This document shows, one piece after another, positions 43,222 through 52,800 of a stretch of 64,000 nt of DNA. The DNA is from Dokdonia sp. Hel_I_53. GTDB lineage: Bacteria > Bacteroidota > Bacteroidia > Flavobacteriales > Flavobacteriaceae. The notes under the pieces are model-generated. The model worked only from the letters and a program-made list of their open reading frames with translations. It was not told where the DNA came from and searched no databases. The first letter of the stretch is position 1. Each line of letters opens with the position of its first letter. A program made the position numbers and the translations under genes. Location of the stretch: NCBI RefSeq assembly GCF_007827465.1, contig NZ_VISL01000001.1:2685001-2749000 (forward strand), written 5' to 3'.

Positions 43222-44112
43222 ATGGCCATAACTTCTTTTGTAGCGTATCTTAACTTGGAAAAAAACTATAGCCAGCACACCGTTTTGGCTTACAGAAAGG
43301 ACGTGGAGGTCTTTTTTGCTTTCGCGAAAGCGAATTATGATATTTTTCATCTTGAAGAAGTAGGGTATACGATAATAAGGAGTTGGATAGTACTTCTTGT
43401 AGATGCAGGCGTCTCTAACCGGTCTATTAATAGAAAGATAGCTTCATTAAAATCGTATTATAACTTTCTTCTCAAGGTAGGAGCTATTGAAAGTTCTCCA
43501 CTAGCAAAACATAAAGCTCTCAAAACCCCAAAAAAAATACAAATACCCTTTTCTCAAAAAGAAGTGAGTGCTGTTTTGTGTAAAATTAAAGATACGGGTG
43601 ACTTTGAGTCTTTGCGGGATCTTTTGATGATAGAGCTACTCTATGGCACTGGAATGCGTAGAGCGGAGTTAATTGGTTTAAAAAGTTCTTCAATTGATAG
43701 ATTTCAGAAAACCATACGAGTAGTAGGAAAGCGTAATAAAGAACGGCTTGTGCCTTTGTTGCCATCTATAGAAATGACTTTAGAAAAATATTTAATAGAG
43801 CGTGATAAGCTTTTCGATGCAGTTTGTGATGCGCCGTTACTTGTAACAAAGAAGGGTGTTAAATTATATGATACACTTGTTTATAGGGTAATAAAAGCCT
43901 ATTTTAGTGAGACGTCAGATAAGCTAAAAACGAGTCCGCATATACTAAGACATTCATTTGCGACTCATTTGCTTAACCAGGGGGCTGATTTAAATACGGT
44001 AAAGGAGTTGCTCGGGCATTCTAGTTTGGCTTCTACGCAAGTATACACTCATAATAATATTCAAACATTAAAAGATGTATATGCAAAATCCCACCCTCGC
44101 AATAAAAAATAA
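43222..44112 (+). CDS. xerC: XerC/XerD-type tyrosine recombinase
   Basis: Site-specific recombinase of 296 residues, probably acting at dif to resolve chromosome dimers. N-terminal SAM-like DNA-binding domain (1-95). Catalytic residues: Arg146 (GTGMRRAEL), Lys170 (VVGKRNKERLVPL), His240 and Arg243 (HILRHSFATHL), His266 (LLGHSSLA) and nucleophile Tyr275 (QVYTH). A palindrome copy is read as AFAKA at residues 33-37 in the N-terminal domain. The neighbours bS21 and HPF are housekeeping, so this is more likely XerC/D than a phage integrase. Confidence 0.9.
   Translation: MAITSFVAYLNLEKNYSQHTVLAYRKDVEVFFAFAKANYDIFHLEEVGYTIIRSWIVLLVDAGVSNRSINRKIASLKSYYNFLLKVGAIESSPLAKHKALKTPKKIQIPFSQKEVSAVLCKIKDTGDFESLRDLLMIELLYGTGMRRAELIGLKSSSIDRFQKTIRVVGKRNKERLVPLLPSIEMTLEKYLIERDKLFDAVCDAPLLVTKKGVKLYDTLVYRVIKAYFSETSDKLKTSPHILRHSFATHLLNQGADLNTVKELLGHSSLASTQVYTHNNIQTLKDVYAKSHPRNKK
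43318..43331. repeat. palindrome repeat inside xerC
   Basis: Exact 14-bp copy, read as FAFAKANY. Confidence 0.9.
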
Positions 44113-44177
44113 CTTCTGACAAGTTTTGTGTGGCACAGAAATGTGTCAAAGTTCTAACCAAATAATTCAATAAGCTT

Positions 44178-44480
44178 ATGAAAGTAACTGTAGAAGCGCC
44201 AAAGTTTGACGCAGATGTAAAACTGACAGCATTTATTAAAAAAAGGGTAGCTAAACTAGAGCATTATTATGATAAAATTATTGCAACAGACGTGTTTTTA
44301 AAATTAGAGCCTAATGTGCGACCTAATAATAAATATGTTGAAGTTTTAGTAAGTGTTCCTGGAGATGAATTTATTGTAAAGAAGTCTGCAAAGAGTTTTG
44401 AAGAGGCAACAGATGTGTGTGTACAGTCCCTAGAAAGGGCATTGGTAAAACGAAAACAAAAAATAAGAGCACGCGCTTAG
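44178..44480 (+). CDS. hpf: HPF: ribosome hibernation promoting factor, short form
   Basis: A 100-residue RaiA/HPF protein: MKVTVEAPKFDADVKLTAFIKKRVAKLEHYYD, then the strand VEVLVSVPGDEFIVKKSAKSFEEATD and the basic end RALVKRKQKIRARA. The length is that of short HPF without the C-terminal dimerisation domain. These proteins bind the 30S decoding centre in stationary phase. The placement before the tRNA/tuf block fits translation control. Confidence 0.92.
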   Translation: MKVTVEAPKFDADVKLTAFIKKRVAKLEHYYDKIIATDVFLKLEPNVRPNNKYVEVLVSVPGDEFIVKKSAKSFEEATDVCVQSLERALVKRKQKIRARA

Positions 44481-44500
44481 AAAAAAAATTAAAAATATTT

Positions 44501-44530
44501 TTGGGTAAGAATAAAAATTACCTACATTTG
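44501..44530 (+). promoter_or_regulatory. promoter of the tRNA-tuf block
   Basis: TTG at 44501-44503, 19-nt spacer, TACATTTG at 44523-44530. It fits TTG-N19-TAnnTTTG exactly. Predicted start is near 44535-44538, right at the hairpin that follows. Confidence 0.75.
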
Positions 44531-44533
44531 CAG

Positions 44534-44562
44534 TCCGTTAGAAATAGCGGACTTTTTTATGC
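44534..44562 (+). terminator. terminator-like hairpin directly after the tRNA promoter
   Basis: GTCCG/CGGAC stem with a 10-nt loop followed by TTTTTT. It could terminate hpf transcripts or, being at the predicted 5' end, act on the tRNA transcript itself. Confidence 0.65.
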
Positions 44563-44591
44563 TTCTTTTGAGAGGTTTATTAAAGTAAAAA

Positions 44592-44665
44592 GCCGATGTA
44601 GCTCAGCTGGCTAGAGCAGCTGATTTGTAATCAGCAGGTCGTGGGTTCGAGTCCCTCCATCGGCT
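44592..44665 (+). tRNA. tRNA-Thr (anticodon TGT)
   Basis: Acceptor arms GCCGATG/CATCGGC, anticodon stem GCTGA/TCAGC with loop TTTGTAA giving TGT, T loop GGTTCGAGTCC. No CCA encoded. Confidence 0.95.
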
Positions 44666-44765
44666 CTTTTTTAACTAAATAAATTAAGTTAAAAAGTTCT
44701 TTAAAATTTTGTTTTTATATCGATTTAAATTGCGTAGTTTTGCGCACTCAAAATAGATATTAAAC

Positions 44766-44847
44766 GGGGAGATACTCAAGCGGCCAACGAGGACTGACTG
44801 TAACTCAGTTGTTTTTAACTTCGCAGGTTCGAATCCTGCTCTCCCCA
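44766..44847 (+). tRNA. tRNA-Tyr (anticodon GTA)
   Basis: Acceptor arms GGGGAGA/TCTCCCC, long variable arm typical of class II, anticodon loop CTGTAAC giving GTA. A TAGTTTTG element at 44735-44742 lies upstream but without a well-spaced -33 element. Confidence 0.95.
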
Positions 44848-44892
44848 CACCTTTAATTTTTAATTTACCTCGGTGAATTGAGGATTATAAAA

Positions 44893-44965
44893 GCGGGAGT
44901 AGCTCAGTTGGTAGAGCGTCAGCCTTCCAAGCTGAATGTCGCCAGTTCGAACCTGGTCTCCCGCT
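44893..44965 (+). tRNA. tRNA-Gly (anticodon TCC)
   Basis: Acceptor arms GCGGGAG/CTCCCGC, anticodon stem TCAGC/GCTGA with loop CTTCCAA giving TCC. Confidence 0.95.
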
Positions 44966-44968
44966 CAA

Positions 44969-44985
44969 AATACCTTTGAGGTATT
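44969..44985 (+). repeat. short hairpin in tRNA-Gly/tRNA-Thr spacer
   Basis: AATACC/GGTATT with 5-nt loop, immediately ahead of a palindrome copy; no T run, so perhaps a processing element. Confidence 0.5.
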
Positions 44986-44987
44986 GG

Positions 44988-45001
44988 GCTTTCGCGAAAG
45001 C
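44988..45001. repeat. palindrome repeat inside the tRNA cluster
   Basis: Exact 14-bp copy between tRNA-Gly and tRNA-Thr(GGT), so it is probably transcribed in the precursor RNA. Confidence 0.9.
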
Positions 45002-45013
45002 GTAAAAACAACC

Positions 45014-45085
45014 GCCGACGTAGCTCAGGGGTAGAGCGTTTCCTTGGTAAGGAAGAGGCCACGGGTTCAATTCCCGTCGTTGGCT
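45014..45085 (+). tRNA. tRNA-Thr (anticodon GGT)
   Basis: Acceptor arms GCCGACG/CGTTGGC with one G-T pair, anticodon loop TTGGTAA giving GGT, T arm CGGGTTCAATTCCCG. Confidence 0.95.
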
Positions 45086-45103
45086 CAAAATCAAATTAAT
45101 AAT

Positions 45104-45128
45104 GAGTGCTGGTCGCACTCACTTTTTG
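45104..45128 (+). terminator. terminator or attenuator between tRNAs and tuf
   Basis: Stem GAGTGC/GCACTC with 5-nt loop followed by ACTTTTTG. tuf starts 72 nt later, so part of the tRNA transcription may read through. Confidence 0.6.
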
Positions 45129-45200
45129 TGCTTACATAAAAAGGAATGAGATCATATTAAAAGAGTACACTAATAATAACTAAGATTAAATAATTTCATT

Positions 45201-46388
45201 ATGGCAAAGGAAACATATGATCGTTCGAAACCCCATTTAAATGTTGGTACTATCGGGCACGTAGATCACGGTAAAACTACATTAACAGCTGCGATTACTA
45301 AAGTATTGGCAGATGCAGGGTATTCAGAAGCTTCAGCTTTTGATCAAATTGATAATGCTCCTGAGGAAAAAGAAAGAGGTATCACAATTAACTCTTCTCA
45401 CGTTGAGTATGCGACTGAGAATCGTCACTATGCACACGTTGATTGTCCAGGTCACGCCGATTATGTGAAGAACATGGTTACTGGTGCTGCTCAAATGGAC
45501 GGTGCTATTCTTGTTGTTGCTGCCACTGATGGTCCTATGCCACAAACACGTGAGCACATCCTTTTAGGTCGCCAAGTAGGTATTCCTCGTATTGTTGTTT
45601 TTATGAACAAAGTTGATATGGTGGATGATGAAGAGTTACTTGAGCTTGTTGAGATGGAAATTAGAGATCTTCTTTCTTTCTACGAGTATGATGGTGATAA
45701 TGGACCTGTAGTTGCTGGTTCTGCTCTTGGTGCACTTAATGGTGAGCAAAAATGGGTTGATACAGTATTAGAGCTTATGGCTGCTGTAGATTCTTGGATT
45801 GAAGAGCCACTTCGTGAAACTGAAAAAGATTTCTTAATGCCTATCGAGGATGTATTCTCTATTACTGGTCGTGGAACTGTTGCTACAGGTCGTATTGAAA
45901 CTGGTATCGCAAACACTGGGGATCCAGTTGAGATCATCGGTATGGGTGCAGAGAAATTAACATCTACAATTACTGGTATTGAAATGTTCCGTCAGATCCT
46001 TGATAGAGGTGAGGCTGGAGATAATGCAGGTATCCTTTTAAGAGGTATTGAGAAATCTCAAATCTCTAGAGGTATGGTAATTGTTAAGCCAGGATCTGTA
46101 ACGCCACACGCTAAATTTAAAGCTGAGGTTTATATCCTTAAAAAAGAAGAAGGTGGACGTCACACTCCATTCCACAATAACTACCGTCCACAGTTTTATG
46201 TACGTACAACTGATGTAACTGGTAATATCGCACTTCCTGATGGAGTTGAGATGGTTATGCCTGGAGATAACTTAACTATTACTGTTGAGCTTATCCAGCC
46301 TATCGCACTTAACTTAGGTCTTCGTTTCGCTGTCCGTGAAGGTGGTAGAACTGTAGGAGCTGGTCAGGTGACTGAGATACTAGATTAA
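45201..46388 (+). CDS. tuf: elongation factor Tu
   Basis: GTPase that delivers aminoacyl-tRNA to the ribosome, 395 residues. P-loop GHVDHGKT (19-26), DCPGHADY with the catalytic His, NKVD for guanine recognition, then domains 2 and 3 ending [14 protein letters not shown]. The tRNA-Thr/Tyr/Gly/Thr-tuf order is the ancient bacterial arrangement, here followed by tRNA-Trp and secE. Confidence 0.98.
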   Translation: MAKETYDRSKPHLNVGTIGHVDHGKTTLTAAITKVLADAGYSEASAFDQIDNAPEEKERGITINSSHVEYATENRHYAHVDCPGHADYVKNMVTGAAQMDGAILVVAATDGPMPQTREHILLGRQVGIPRIVVFMNKVDMVDDEELLELVEMEIRDLLSFYEYDGDNGPVVAGSALGALNGEQKWVDTVLELMAAVDSWIEEPLRETEKDFLMPIEDVFSITGRGTVATGRIETGIANTGDPVEIIGMGAEKLTSTITGIEMFRQILDRGEAGDNAGILLRGIEKSQISRGMVIVKPGSVTPHAKFKAEVYILKKEEGGRHTPFHNNYRPQFYVRTTDVTGNIALPDGVEMVMPGDNLTITVELIQPIALNLGLRFAVREGGRTVGAGQVTEILD

Positions 46389-46413
46389 TTTCTAGATAAA
46401 TTATAGAAGTAAA

Positions 46414-46442
46414 GGTGTCTTGCTTTGAGCAAGACGCCTTGA
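46414..46442 (+). terminator. terminator after tuf
   Basis: Stem GGTGTCTTGC/GCAAGACGCC with a 5-nt loop, then TTGACTTTTG. Confidence 0.75.
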
Positions 46443-46470
46443 CTTTTGTTAAGAGGTCTGTATTTCTTTT

Positions 46471-46484
46471 GCTTTTGCGAAATA
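46471..46484. repeat. degenerate palindrome upstream of tRNA-Trp
   Basis: GCTTTTGCGAAATA differs from GCTTTCGCGAAAGC at three positions; probably a decayed copy. Confidence 0.35.
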
Positions 46485-46504
46485 TAATATGTTCCTTTTT
46501 TAAT

Positions 46505-46577
46505 ACGGGTTTAGCTCAGTTGGTAGAGCACTGGTCTCCAAAACCAGGTGTCGTGAGTTCGAGTCTCTCAACCCGTG
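46505..46577 (+). tRNA. tRNA-Trp (anticodon CCA)
   Basis: Acceptor arms ACGGGTT/AACCCGT, anticodon stem CTGGT/ACCAG with loop CTCCAAA giving CCA. Confidence 0.95.
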
Positions 46578-46672
46578 CATATTAAAAATGAATAGTTATA
46601 AGTCATTTTTAGAGTCAATTGAAAACTAAGATGTTGTGTTAATCGCAACTGTCTTTATAAGAAATAAGAATT

Positions 46673-46873
46673 ATGGCTGGATTTGTCAATTATGTTCAAG
46701 AATCATATAATGAGCTTAAAAACCACGTAACTTGGACACCGCTTTCTGAAGCGCAACGTCTTATGGTTGTTGTTGCGGTATTTTCAATCCTTTTTTCGTT
46801 AGCGATTTGGGGTGTAGATACTGTTTTTAGCAATGTGATTAAATTGTATTTTGATAAAATAGTAGGAGCATAA
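46673..46873 (+). CDS. secE: SecE: preprotein translocase subunit
   Basis: Essential subunit of SecYEG, 66 residues with a single transmembrane helix near residues 30-55. N-terminal amphipathic helix (FVNYVQESYNELKNHVTWTP), matching the short SecE form. It is followed 11 nt later by nusG, the standard pair. Confidence 0.95.
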   Translation: MAGFVNYVQESYNELKNHVTWTPLSEAQRLMVVVAVFSILFSLAIWGVDTVFSNVIKLYFDKIVGA

Positions 46874-46884
46874 TTCTTAAGCAA

Positions 46885-47439
46885 ATGGCTAAAACAAGCA
46901 ACACAAAACAGTGGTATGTAGTAAGGGCCGTAAGTGGTCAAGAAAATAAAGTTAAAGCATACATTGAGCAAGAAATTTCTAGATTAAATCTTGAAGAATC
47001 AATAGAAGAAGTTCTTGTTCCTACTGAAAAAGTTATTCAAATCCGTAATGGAAAGAAGGTAAATAAAGAAAGAGTTTATTTTCCTGGGTATATAATGGTT
47101 AAAGCAAACCTAGCGGGTGAAATTCCTCACATTATTAAATCTATTAACGGAGTTATAGGTTTCTTAGGTGAAGTTAAAGGAGGTGATCCTGTGCCGCTTC
47201 GTAAATCAGAAGTTAATCGTATGCTTGGAAAAGTAGATGAATTATCTGTGAAGCAAGATAGCGTTGCTATACCTTTCACTATGGGTGAAACGATTAAGGT
47301 TATCGATGGTCCTTTTAATGGATTTAATGGTACTGTTGAGAAAGTAAATGAAGAAAAGCGCAAACTAGAAGTAATGGTAAAGATCTTTGGAAGAAAGACG
47401 CCATTAGAGTTGAGCTATATGCAGGTTGAGAAAGTATAA
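46885..47439 (+). CDS. nusG: NusG: transcription termination/antitermination factor
   Basis: RNA polymerase-associated factor of 184 residues. NGN domain (WYVVRAVSGQENKVKAYIE, FPGYIMVKANL) and C-terminal KOW domain (GETIKVIDGPFNGFNGTVEKVN). Links transcription with translation or Rho. Placed between secE and rplK as usual. Confidence 0.97.
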   Translation: MAKTSNTKQWYVVRAVSGQENKVKAYIEQEISRLNLEESIEEVLVPTEKVIQIRNGKKVNKERVYFPGYIMVKANLAGEIPHIIKSINGVIGFLGEVKGGDPVPLRKSEVNRMLGKVDELSVKQDSVAIPFTMGETIKVIDGPFNGFNGTVEKVNEEKRKLEVMVKIFGRKTPLELSYMQVEKV

Positions 47440-47521
47440 GAAATTAATTGTTACATTAATATATTTCGGATTTTGTTCTATTGCTTCCACTTTATGAACA
47501 GATCAATTTAAATTTTTAGAA

Positions 47522-47962
47522 ATGGCAAAAGAAGTAAGTAAGGTTGTAAAGTTACAAGTACGAGGAGGTGCCGCAAACCCTTCTCCACCAGTAGGACCTG
47601 CTTTGGGTGCGGCCGGCGTTAATATAATGGAGTTCTGTAAGCAGTTTAATGCTAGAACGCAAGATAAAGCTGGTAAAGTTCTTCCTGTTGCGATTACTGT
47701 TTATAAGGATAAGTCATTTGATTTTGTAATCAAGACTCCTCCTGCAGCAGTTCAGTTATTGGAAGCAGCCAAAGTTAAAGGTGGTTCTGGTGAGCCTAAC
47801 CGTAAAAAAGTTGCAAAAGTTACTTGGGATCAAGTAAGAGCAATTGCAGAGGACAAGATGCCTGACCTTAATGCATTCACTGTTGACAGTGCAATGAAAA
47901 TGGTAGCAGGTACTGCGCGTTCAATGGGAATAACGGTTAAAGGCGGAGACGCACCAGCTTAA
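47522..47962 (+). CDS. rplK: ribosomal protein uL11
   Basis: Large-subunit stalk-base protein of 146 residues. N-terminal proline-rich loop [28 protein letters not shown] is diagnostic; the C-terminal rRNA-binding domain has [12 protein letters not shown]. It lies 20 nt before rplA. Confidence 0.98.
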   Translation: MAKEVSKVVKLQVRGGAANPSPPVGPALGAAGVNIMEFCKQFNARTQDKAGKVLPVAITVYKDKSFDFVIKTPPAAVQLLEAAKVKGGSGEPNRKKVAKVTWDQVRAIAEDKMPDLNAFTVDSAMKMVAGTARSMGITVKGGDAPA

Positions 47963-47982
47963 CAGCTTAAAACAAAATTAAA

Positions 47983-48681
47983 ATGGCAAAATTAACAAAA
48001 AAGCAAAAAGAAAATCAGTCTAAGATTGAAGCGGGTCAGACCTACAATCTTGCTGATGCTTCTGCTTTAATAAAAGAAGTAAGTAACGTAAACTTTGATC
48101 CTTCTGTAGATATTGCTGTACGTCTTAATGTGGATCCACGTAAAGCAAACCAAATGGTTCGTGGCGTGGTTACATTACCTCACGGTACTGGTAAAGATGT
48201 AAAAGTGCTTGCACTTGTTACACCAGATAAGGCTGCAGAGGCAGAAGAAGCAGGTGCAGATTACGTAGGTCTAGATGAATACCTTGAAAAAATTAAAGGT
48301 GGTTGGACAGATGTAGATGTAATTGTAACAATGCCTAGCGTTATGGGTAAATTAGGGCCATTAGGACGTGTCTTAGGACCACGTGGTTTAATGCCTAACC
48401 CTAAAACGGGTACAGTAACTATGGATATAGCAAAAGCGGTATCTGATGTAAAAGCTGGTAAAATTGATTTCAAAGTTGATAAAACAGGAATCATTCACGC
48501 ATCTGTAGGGAAAGCATCTTTTGATGCTGAAAAAATTGCAGGTAATGCAAGAGAATTAATAACAACATTAGTAAAGCTTAAACCTACAACGGCAAAGGGT
48601 GTGTACATTAAGAGCATTTTTATGTCAAGTACAATGAGTCCTTCTGTAGAAGTAGATACAAAGCGTTTCGCTACGGAGTAG
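47983..48681 (+). CDS. rplA: ribosomal protein uL1
   Basis: L1-stalk protein of 232 residues. Signature [25 protein letters not shown] near residue 120. In other bacteria uL1 represses its own operon by binding the leader; I do not see a clear leader mimic here. It lies 15 nt before rplJ. Confidence 0.98.
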   Translation: MAKLTKKQKENQSKIEAGQTYNLADASALIKEVSNVNFDPSVDIAVRLNVDPRKANQMVRGVVTLPHGTGKDVKVLALVTPDKAAEAEEAGADYVGLDEYLEKIKGGWTDVDVIVTMPSVMGKLGPLGRVLGPRGLMPNPKTGTVTMDIAKAVSDVKAGKIDFKVDKTGIIHASVGKASFDAEKIAGNARELITTLVKLKPTTAKGVYIKSIFMSSTMSPSVEVDTKRFATE

Positions 48682-48696
48682 ATTAAATTTTAGATT

Positions 48697-49218
48697 ATGA
48701 CAAGAGAAGAAAAATCAATAGTAATTAAAGATTTAACTGCACAATTAGCTGATAATGCTCATATTTACTTAGCAGATATCTCTGGACTAGATGCTGGTTC
48801 GACGTCTAATTTACGTCGCGCTTGTTTTAAAGCAGGAGTTAGTCTAGCAGTTGTTAAAAATACATTGCTTGCAAAGGCAATGGAGGCATCAGATAAGGAT
48901 TTTGCAGAGCTTCCTTCAGTATTGAAAGGAAATACCGCAATCATGTTTGCAGAGACAGGTAATGCACCAGCAAAGGTTATCAAAGAATTTCGTAAGAAAT
49001 CTGAAAAGCCTTTACTTAAGGGAGCATTTATAGAAGAAGCTATCTATGTTGGTGATGATCAACTAGAGAGTCTGGTAAATATCAAGTCGAGAGAAGAGCT
49101 TATTGGAGAAATCGTTGGATTACTTCAGTCACCTGCTAAGAACGTCGTTAGCGCGCTTAAGTCAGGAGGAAGCACAATCGCTGGTATTATCAAAACCCTT
49201 TCTGAGAAGGAAGGTTAA
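48697..49218 (+). CDS. rplJ: ribosomal protein uL10
   Basis: Stalk protein of 173 residues that anchors bL12 dimers. N-terminus MTREEKSIVIKDLTAQLADNAHIYLADISGL, then RRACFKAGVSLAVVKNTLLAKA for rRNA binding; the C-terminal helix ends GIIKTLSEKEG. Confidence 0.97.
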   Translation: MTREEKSIVIKDLTAQLADNAHIYLADISGLDAGSTSNLRRACFKAGVSLAVVKNTLLAKAMEASDKDFAELPSVLKGNTAIMFAETGNAPAKVIKEFRKKSEKPLLKGAFIEEAIYVGDDQLESLVNIKSREELIGEIVGLLQSPAKNVVSALKSGGSTIAGIIKTLSEKEG

Positions 49219-49273
49219 ACAGTACGCACTTTATTTATTATATAACAATTACAATTTTCAAAAACGATAGAAA

Positions 49274-49648
49274 ATGGCAGATTTAAAAGATTTCGCAGAA
49301 CAATTAGTTAACCTTACTGTAAAAGAAGTAAACGAGTTAGCAACAATATTAAAAGACGAGTACGGTATCGAGCCTGCTGCTGCTGCTGTAGCTGTAGCTG
49401 CTGGTGGAGCTGGTGGCGGAGAAGCTGCTGAGGAAAAGTCAGAATTTGACGTAGTACTTACGGCTGCTGGTGGTTCTAAACTTGCTGTAGTTAAGCTTGT
49501 AAAAGAATTAACTGGTGCTGGTCTTAAAGACGCAAAAGAGCTTGTTGATAATGCTCCATCTCCAATTAAGGAAGGAGTTTCTAAAGACGAAGCAGAAGCA
49601 CTTAAAGCTCAATTAGAAGAAGCTGGTGCAGAGGTTGAGCTTAAGTAA
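49274..49648 (+). CDS. rplL: ribosomal protein bL12
   Basis: Stalk protein of 124 residues. N-terminal dimerisation helices, an Ala/Gly-rich hinge ([20 protein letters not shown]), and the factor-binding domain with [28 protein letters not shown] palindrome copy nested in a longer inverted repeat separates it from rpoB. Confidence 0.98.
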   Translation: MADLKDFAEQLVNLTVKEVNELATILKDEYGIEPAAAAVAVAAGGAGGGEAAEEKSEFDVVLTAAGGSKLAVVKLVKELTGAGLKDAKELVDNAPSPIKEGVSKDEAEALKAQLEEAGAEVELK

Positions 49649-49671
49649 GCTTACCATAATAATTAGATAAA

Positions 49672-49718
49672 GGTTTAGGTTAGTTGCGCTTTCGCGAAAG
49701 CGTAATTTGACCTAAACC
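49672..49718 (+). repeat. palindrome repeat nested in inverted repeat between rplL and rpoB
   Basis: The exact 14-bp palindrome at 49688-49701 is framed by GGTTTAGGT (49672-49680) and ACCTAAACC (49710-49718). The RNA could form a long two-level hairpin, at the place where an rpoB attenuator is known in other bacteria. No T run follows, so simple termination is unlikely. Confidence 0.8.
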
Positions 49719-49842
49719 ATTTGTCGTATAAGATGGTTGCCTTAATTGTAACTCGATGTTTCTTGATTTTTAATCGTAGTAAAAAATCAAATTTTGAACT
49801 TGCTAAGGGGCAAGTTTAGTTCTAATCAAATTCCGTTCGTTG

Positions 49843-52800
49843 ATGATGCAAGATGCAAAACAAGGAGAAAGAATCAGTTTCTCATCGGTAAAGAATAGAC
49901 CTGACTATCCAGACTTTTTGGATATTCAAGTAAAGTCTTTCCAAGATTTTTTCCAACTGGAAACCAAATCTGATGAGAGAGGTGATGAGGGTCTTTACAA
50001 TACTTTTTTAGAGAACTTCCCAATTACAGACACTCGTAACAATTTTGTACTCGAGTTTTTAGATTATTTTGTAGACCCACCAAGATATTCTATACAAGAG
50101 TGTATAGAACGTGGTCTTACCTATAGTGTGCCTTTAAAAGCACGTCTAAAATTATACTGTACTGACGAAGAACACGAAGATTTTGAAACAATAGTTCAAG
50201 ATGTATATCTTGGAACAATCCCATATATGACTCCTAGTGGTACATTTGTGATCAACGGCGCAGAGCGTGTTGTTGTATCTCAATTACACCGTTCTCCAGG
50301 GGTATTCTTTGGACAATCGTTCCACGCAAATGGAACAAAATTATATTCTGCTCGTGTGATCCCATTTAAAGGATCATGGATAGAATTTGCTACCGATATA
50401 AATAGTGTAATGTATGCTTATATCGATCGTAAGAAAAAATTACCAGTTACTACGCTTTTCCGTGCTATAGGTTTTGAAAGAGACAAAGATATTCTTGAGA
50501 TCTTTGATCTAGCAGAGGAAGTAAAAGTATCAAAAACTGGACTTAAAAAATATCTTGGTCGTAAACTTGCTGCTCGTGTTCTTAATACATGGCATGAAGA
50601 TTTTGTAGATGAAGATACAGGTGAAGTTGTATCTATTGAGCGTAATGAAATTGTGCTTGATCGTGATACTGTTTTAGAAAAAGAGCATGTAGAAGAAATT
50701 CTTGAGGCAGGCGCTAAAACTATCTTACTTCATAAAGAAGATAATCAGCAGGCAGATTATGCGATTATCCACAACACGTTACAAAAAGATCCAACAAACT
50801 CTGAAAAAGAGGCTGTTGAACATATTTATAGACAACTACGTAATGCTGAGCCGCCAGATGAGGAAACAGCACGTGGTATCATCGATAAGTTATTCTTCTC
50901 AGACCAACGCTATAACTTAGGTGAAGTAGGTCGTTATAGAATGAATAAAAAATTAGGTCTTGATATCGAGATGGATAAGCAAGTGCTTACAAAACTTGAT
51001 ATCATTACTATCATTAAGTATTTAATAGAGCTGATCAATGCAAAGGCAGAGATTGATGATATTGATCACTTATCAAATCGTCGTGTACGTACTGTAGGAG
51101 AGCAACTTTCTGCACAGTTTGGTGTAGGACTTGCACGTATGGCTCGTACCATACGTGAGCGTATGAATGTGCGTGACAATGAGGTTTTTACACCTATTGA
51201 TTTGATTAACGCAAAGACGTTGTCTTCTGTGATTAATTCTTTCTTTGGTACAAATCAGTTGTCTCAATTCATGGACCAGACTAATCCACTTGCAGAAATT
51301 ACGCATAAGCGTCGTCTTTCTGCTCTTGGACCTGGAGGTTTATCTCGTGAGCGTGCTGGTTTTGAGGTGCGAGATGTACACTATACACATTACGGTAGAC
51401 TTTGTCCTATTGAAACACCAGAAGGTCCAAATATTGGACTTATTTCTTCACTTTCTGTATATGCAAAAGTGAATAATATGGGATTCATTGAGACTCCATA
51501 CCGTAAAGTAGAAAATGGTAAGATAGATTTAAAATCTGAACCGCAATATTTAAGTGCAGAGGAGGAAGAAGGTAAGTTGATTGCACAAGCAAACAATCCA
51601 ATGACGGATGACGGAGCTATTACTGACGAAAAAGTAATTGCTCGTATGGAAGGTGATTTTCCTGTTGTAGATCCAGATACGGTTCATTATGCAGATGTTT
51701 CTCCTAATCAAATTGCATCTATTTCTGCATCATTGATTCCTTTCTTGGAACATGATGATGCAAACCGTGCATTGATGGGATCAAACATGATGCGCCAGGC
51801 AGTACCACTTATTATGGCAGATGCTCCTATTGTAGGAACAGGTCTCGAGCGTCAAGTGGCTACAGATTCAAGAGTTCTTATCAACGCAGAAGGTGAAGGT
51901 ACCGTTGAGTATGTAGATGCAAATATGATCACGATTAAGTATGATCGTACAGATGATGAGCGTCTAGTAAGTTTTGATGATGATAATAAGTCTTATAACC
52001 TTATTAAATTCCGTAAAACGAATCAAGGGACAAATATCAATTTGAAGCCTATTGTTAAGGTAGGTGATAGAGTTTCTAAAGGTCAAGTTTTATGTCAAGG
52101 GTATGCTACTGAAAAAGGTGAGCTTGCACTTGGACGTAATATGAAGGTAGCCTTCATGCCTTGGAAAGGATACAACTTTGAGGATGCGATTGTAATCTCA
52201 GAGAAAGTTGTACGTGATGATATATTTACTTCTATTCACGTAGATGAATATTCGCTAGATGTACGTGATACAAAACTTGGAAATGAAGAGTTAACTAATG
52301 ATATTCCTAACGTTTCTGAAGAGGCTACAAAAGACCTTGACGAGCATGGAATGATCCGTATTGGTGCAGAAGTAAAACCTGGAGATATATTAATAGGTAA
52401 GATTACTCCTAAAGGAGAGTCAGATCCTACTCCAGAAGAAAAACTTCTTCGTGCGATATTTGGTGACAAAGCAGGAGATGTAAAAGATGCTTCTCTTAAA
52501 GCGTCTCCATCTTTACACGGTGTCGTTATAAATAAGAAATTATTTGCACGTGCTATTAAGGACAAACGTAAGAGAGCTAAGGATAAAGAGGATATAGCAG
52601 TACTAGAAGATCAGTACGATGTGAAGTTTGACGATCTACAAGCAGTTTTAATTGAAAAATTATTCAAACTTGTAAATGGTAAGACTGCTCAAGGTGTTAT
52701 GAATGATCTAGGTGAAGAAGTTCTTCCTAAAGGAAAGAAATTCACGCTTAAGATGCTTAATTCTGTAGACGATTATACACACCTCACGCAAGGTACTTGG

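Noticed and set aside
43222..44112. Tyrosine recombinase next to tRNA genes as a sign of an integrative element
   Set aside because: Neighbours are housekeeping genes, no direct repeat of a tRNA end is seen, and the protein matches XerC/XerD in length and motifs.
44885..45118. Open frame on the minus strand across two tRNA genes
   Set aside because: It is an antisense reading of tRNA-Gly, tRNA-Thr and the palindrome (which gives AFAKA again); no real protein-coding signature.
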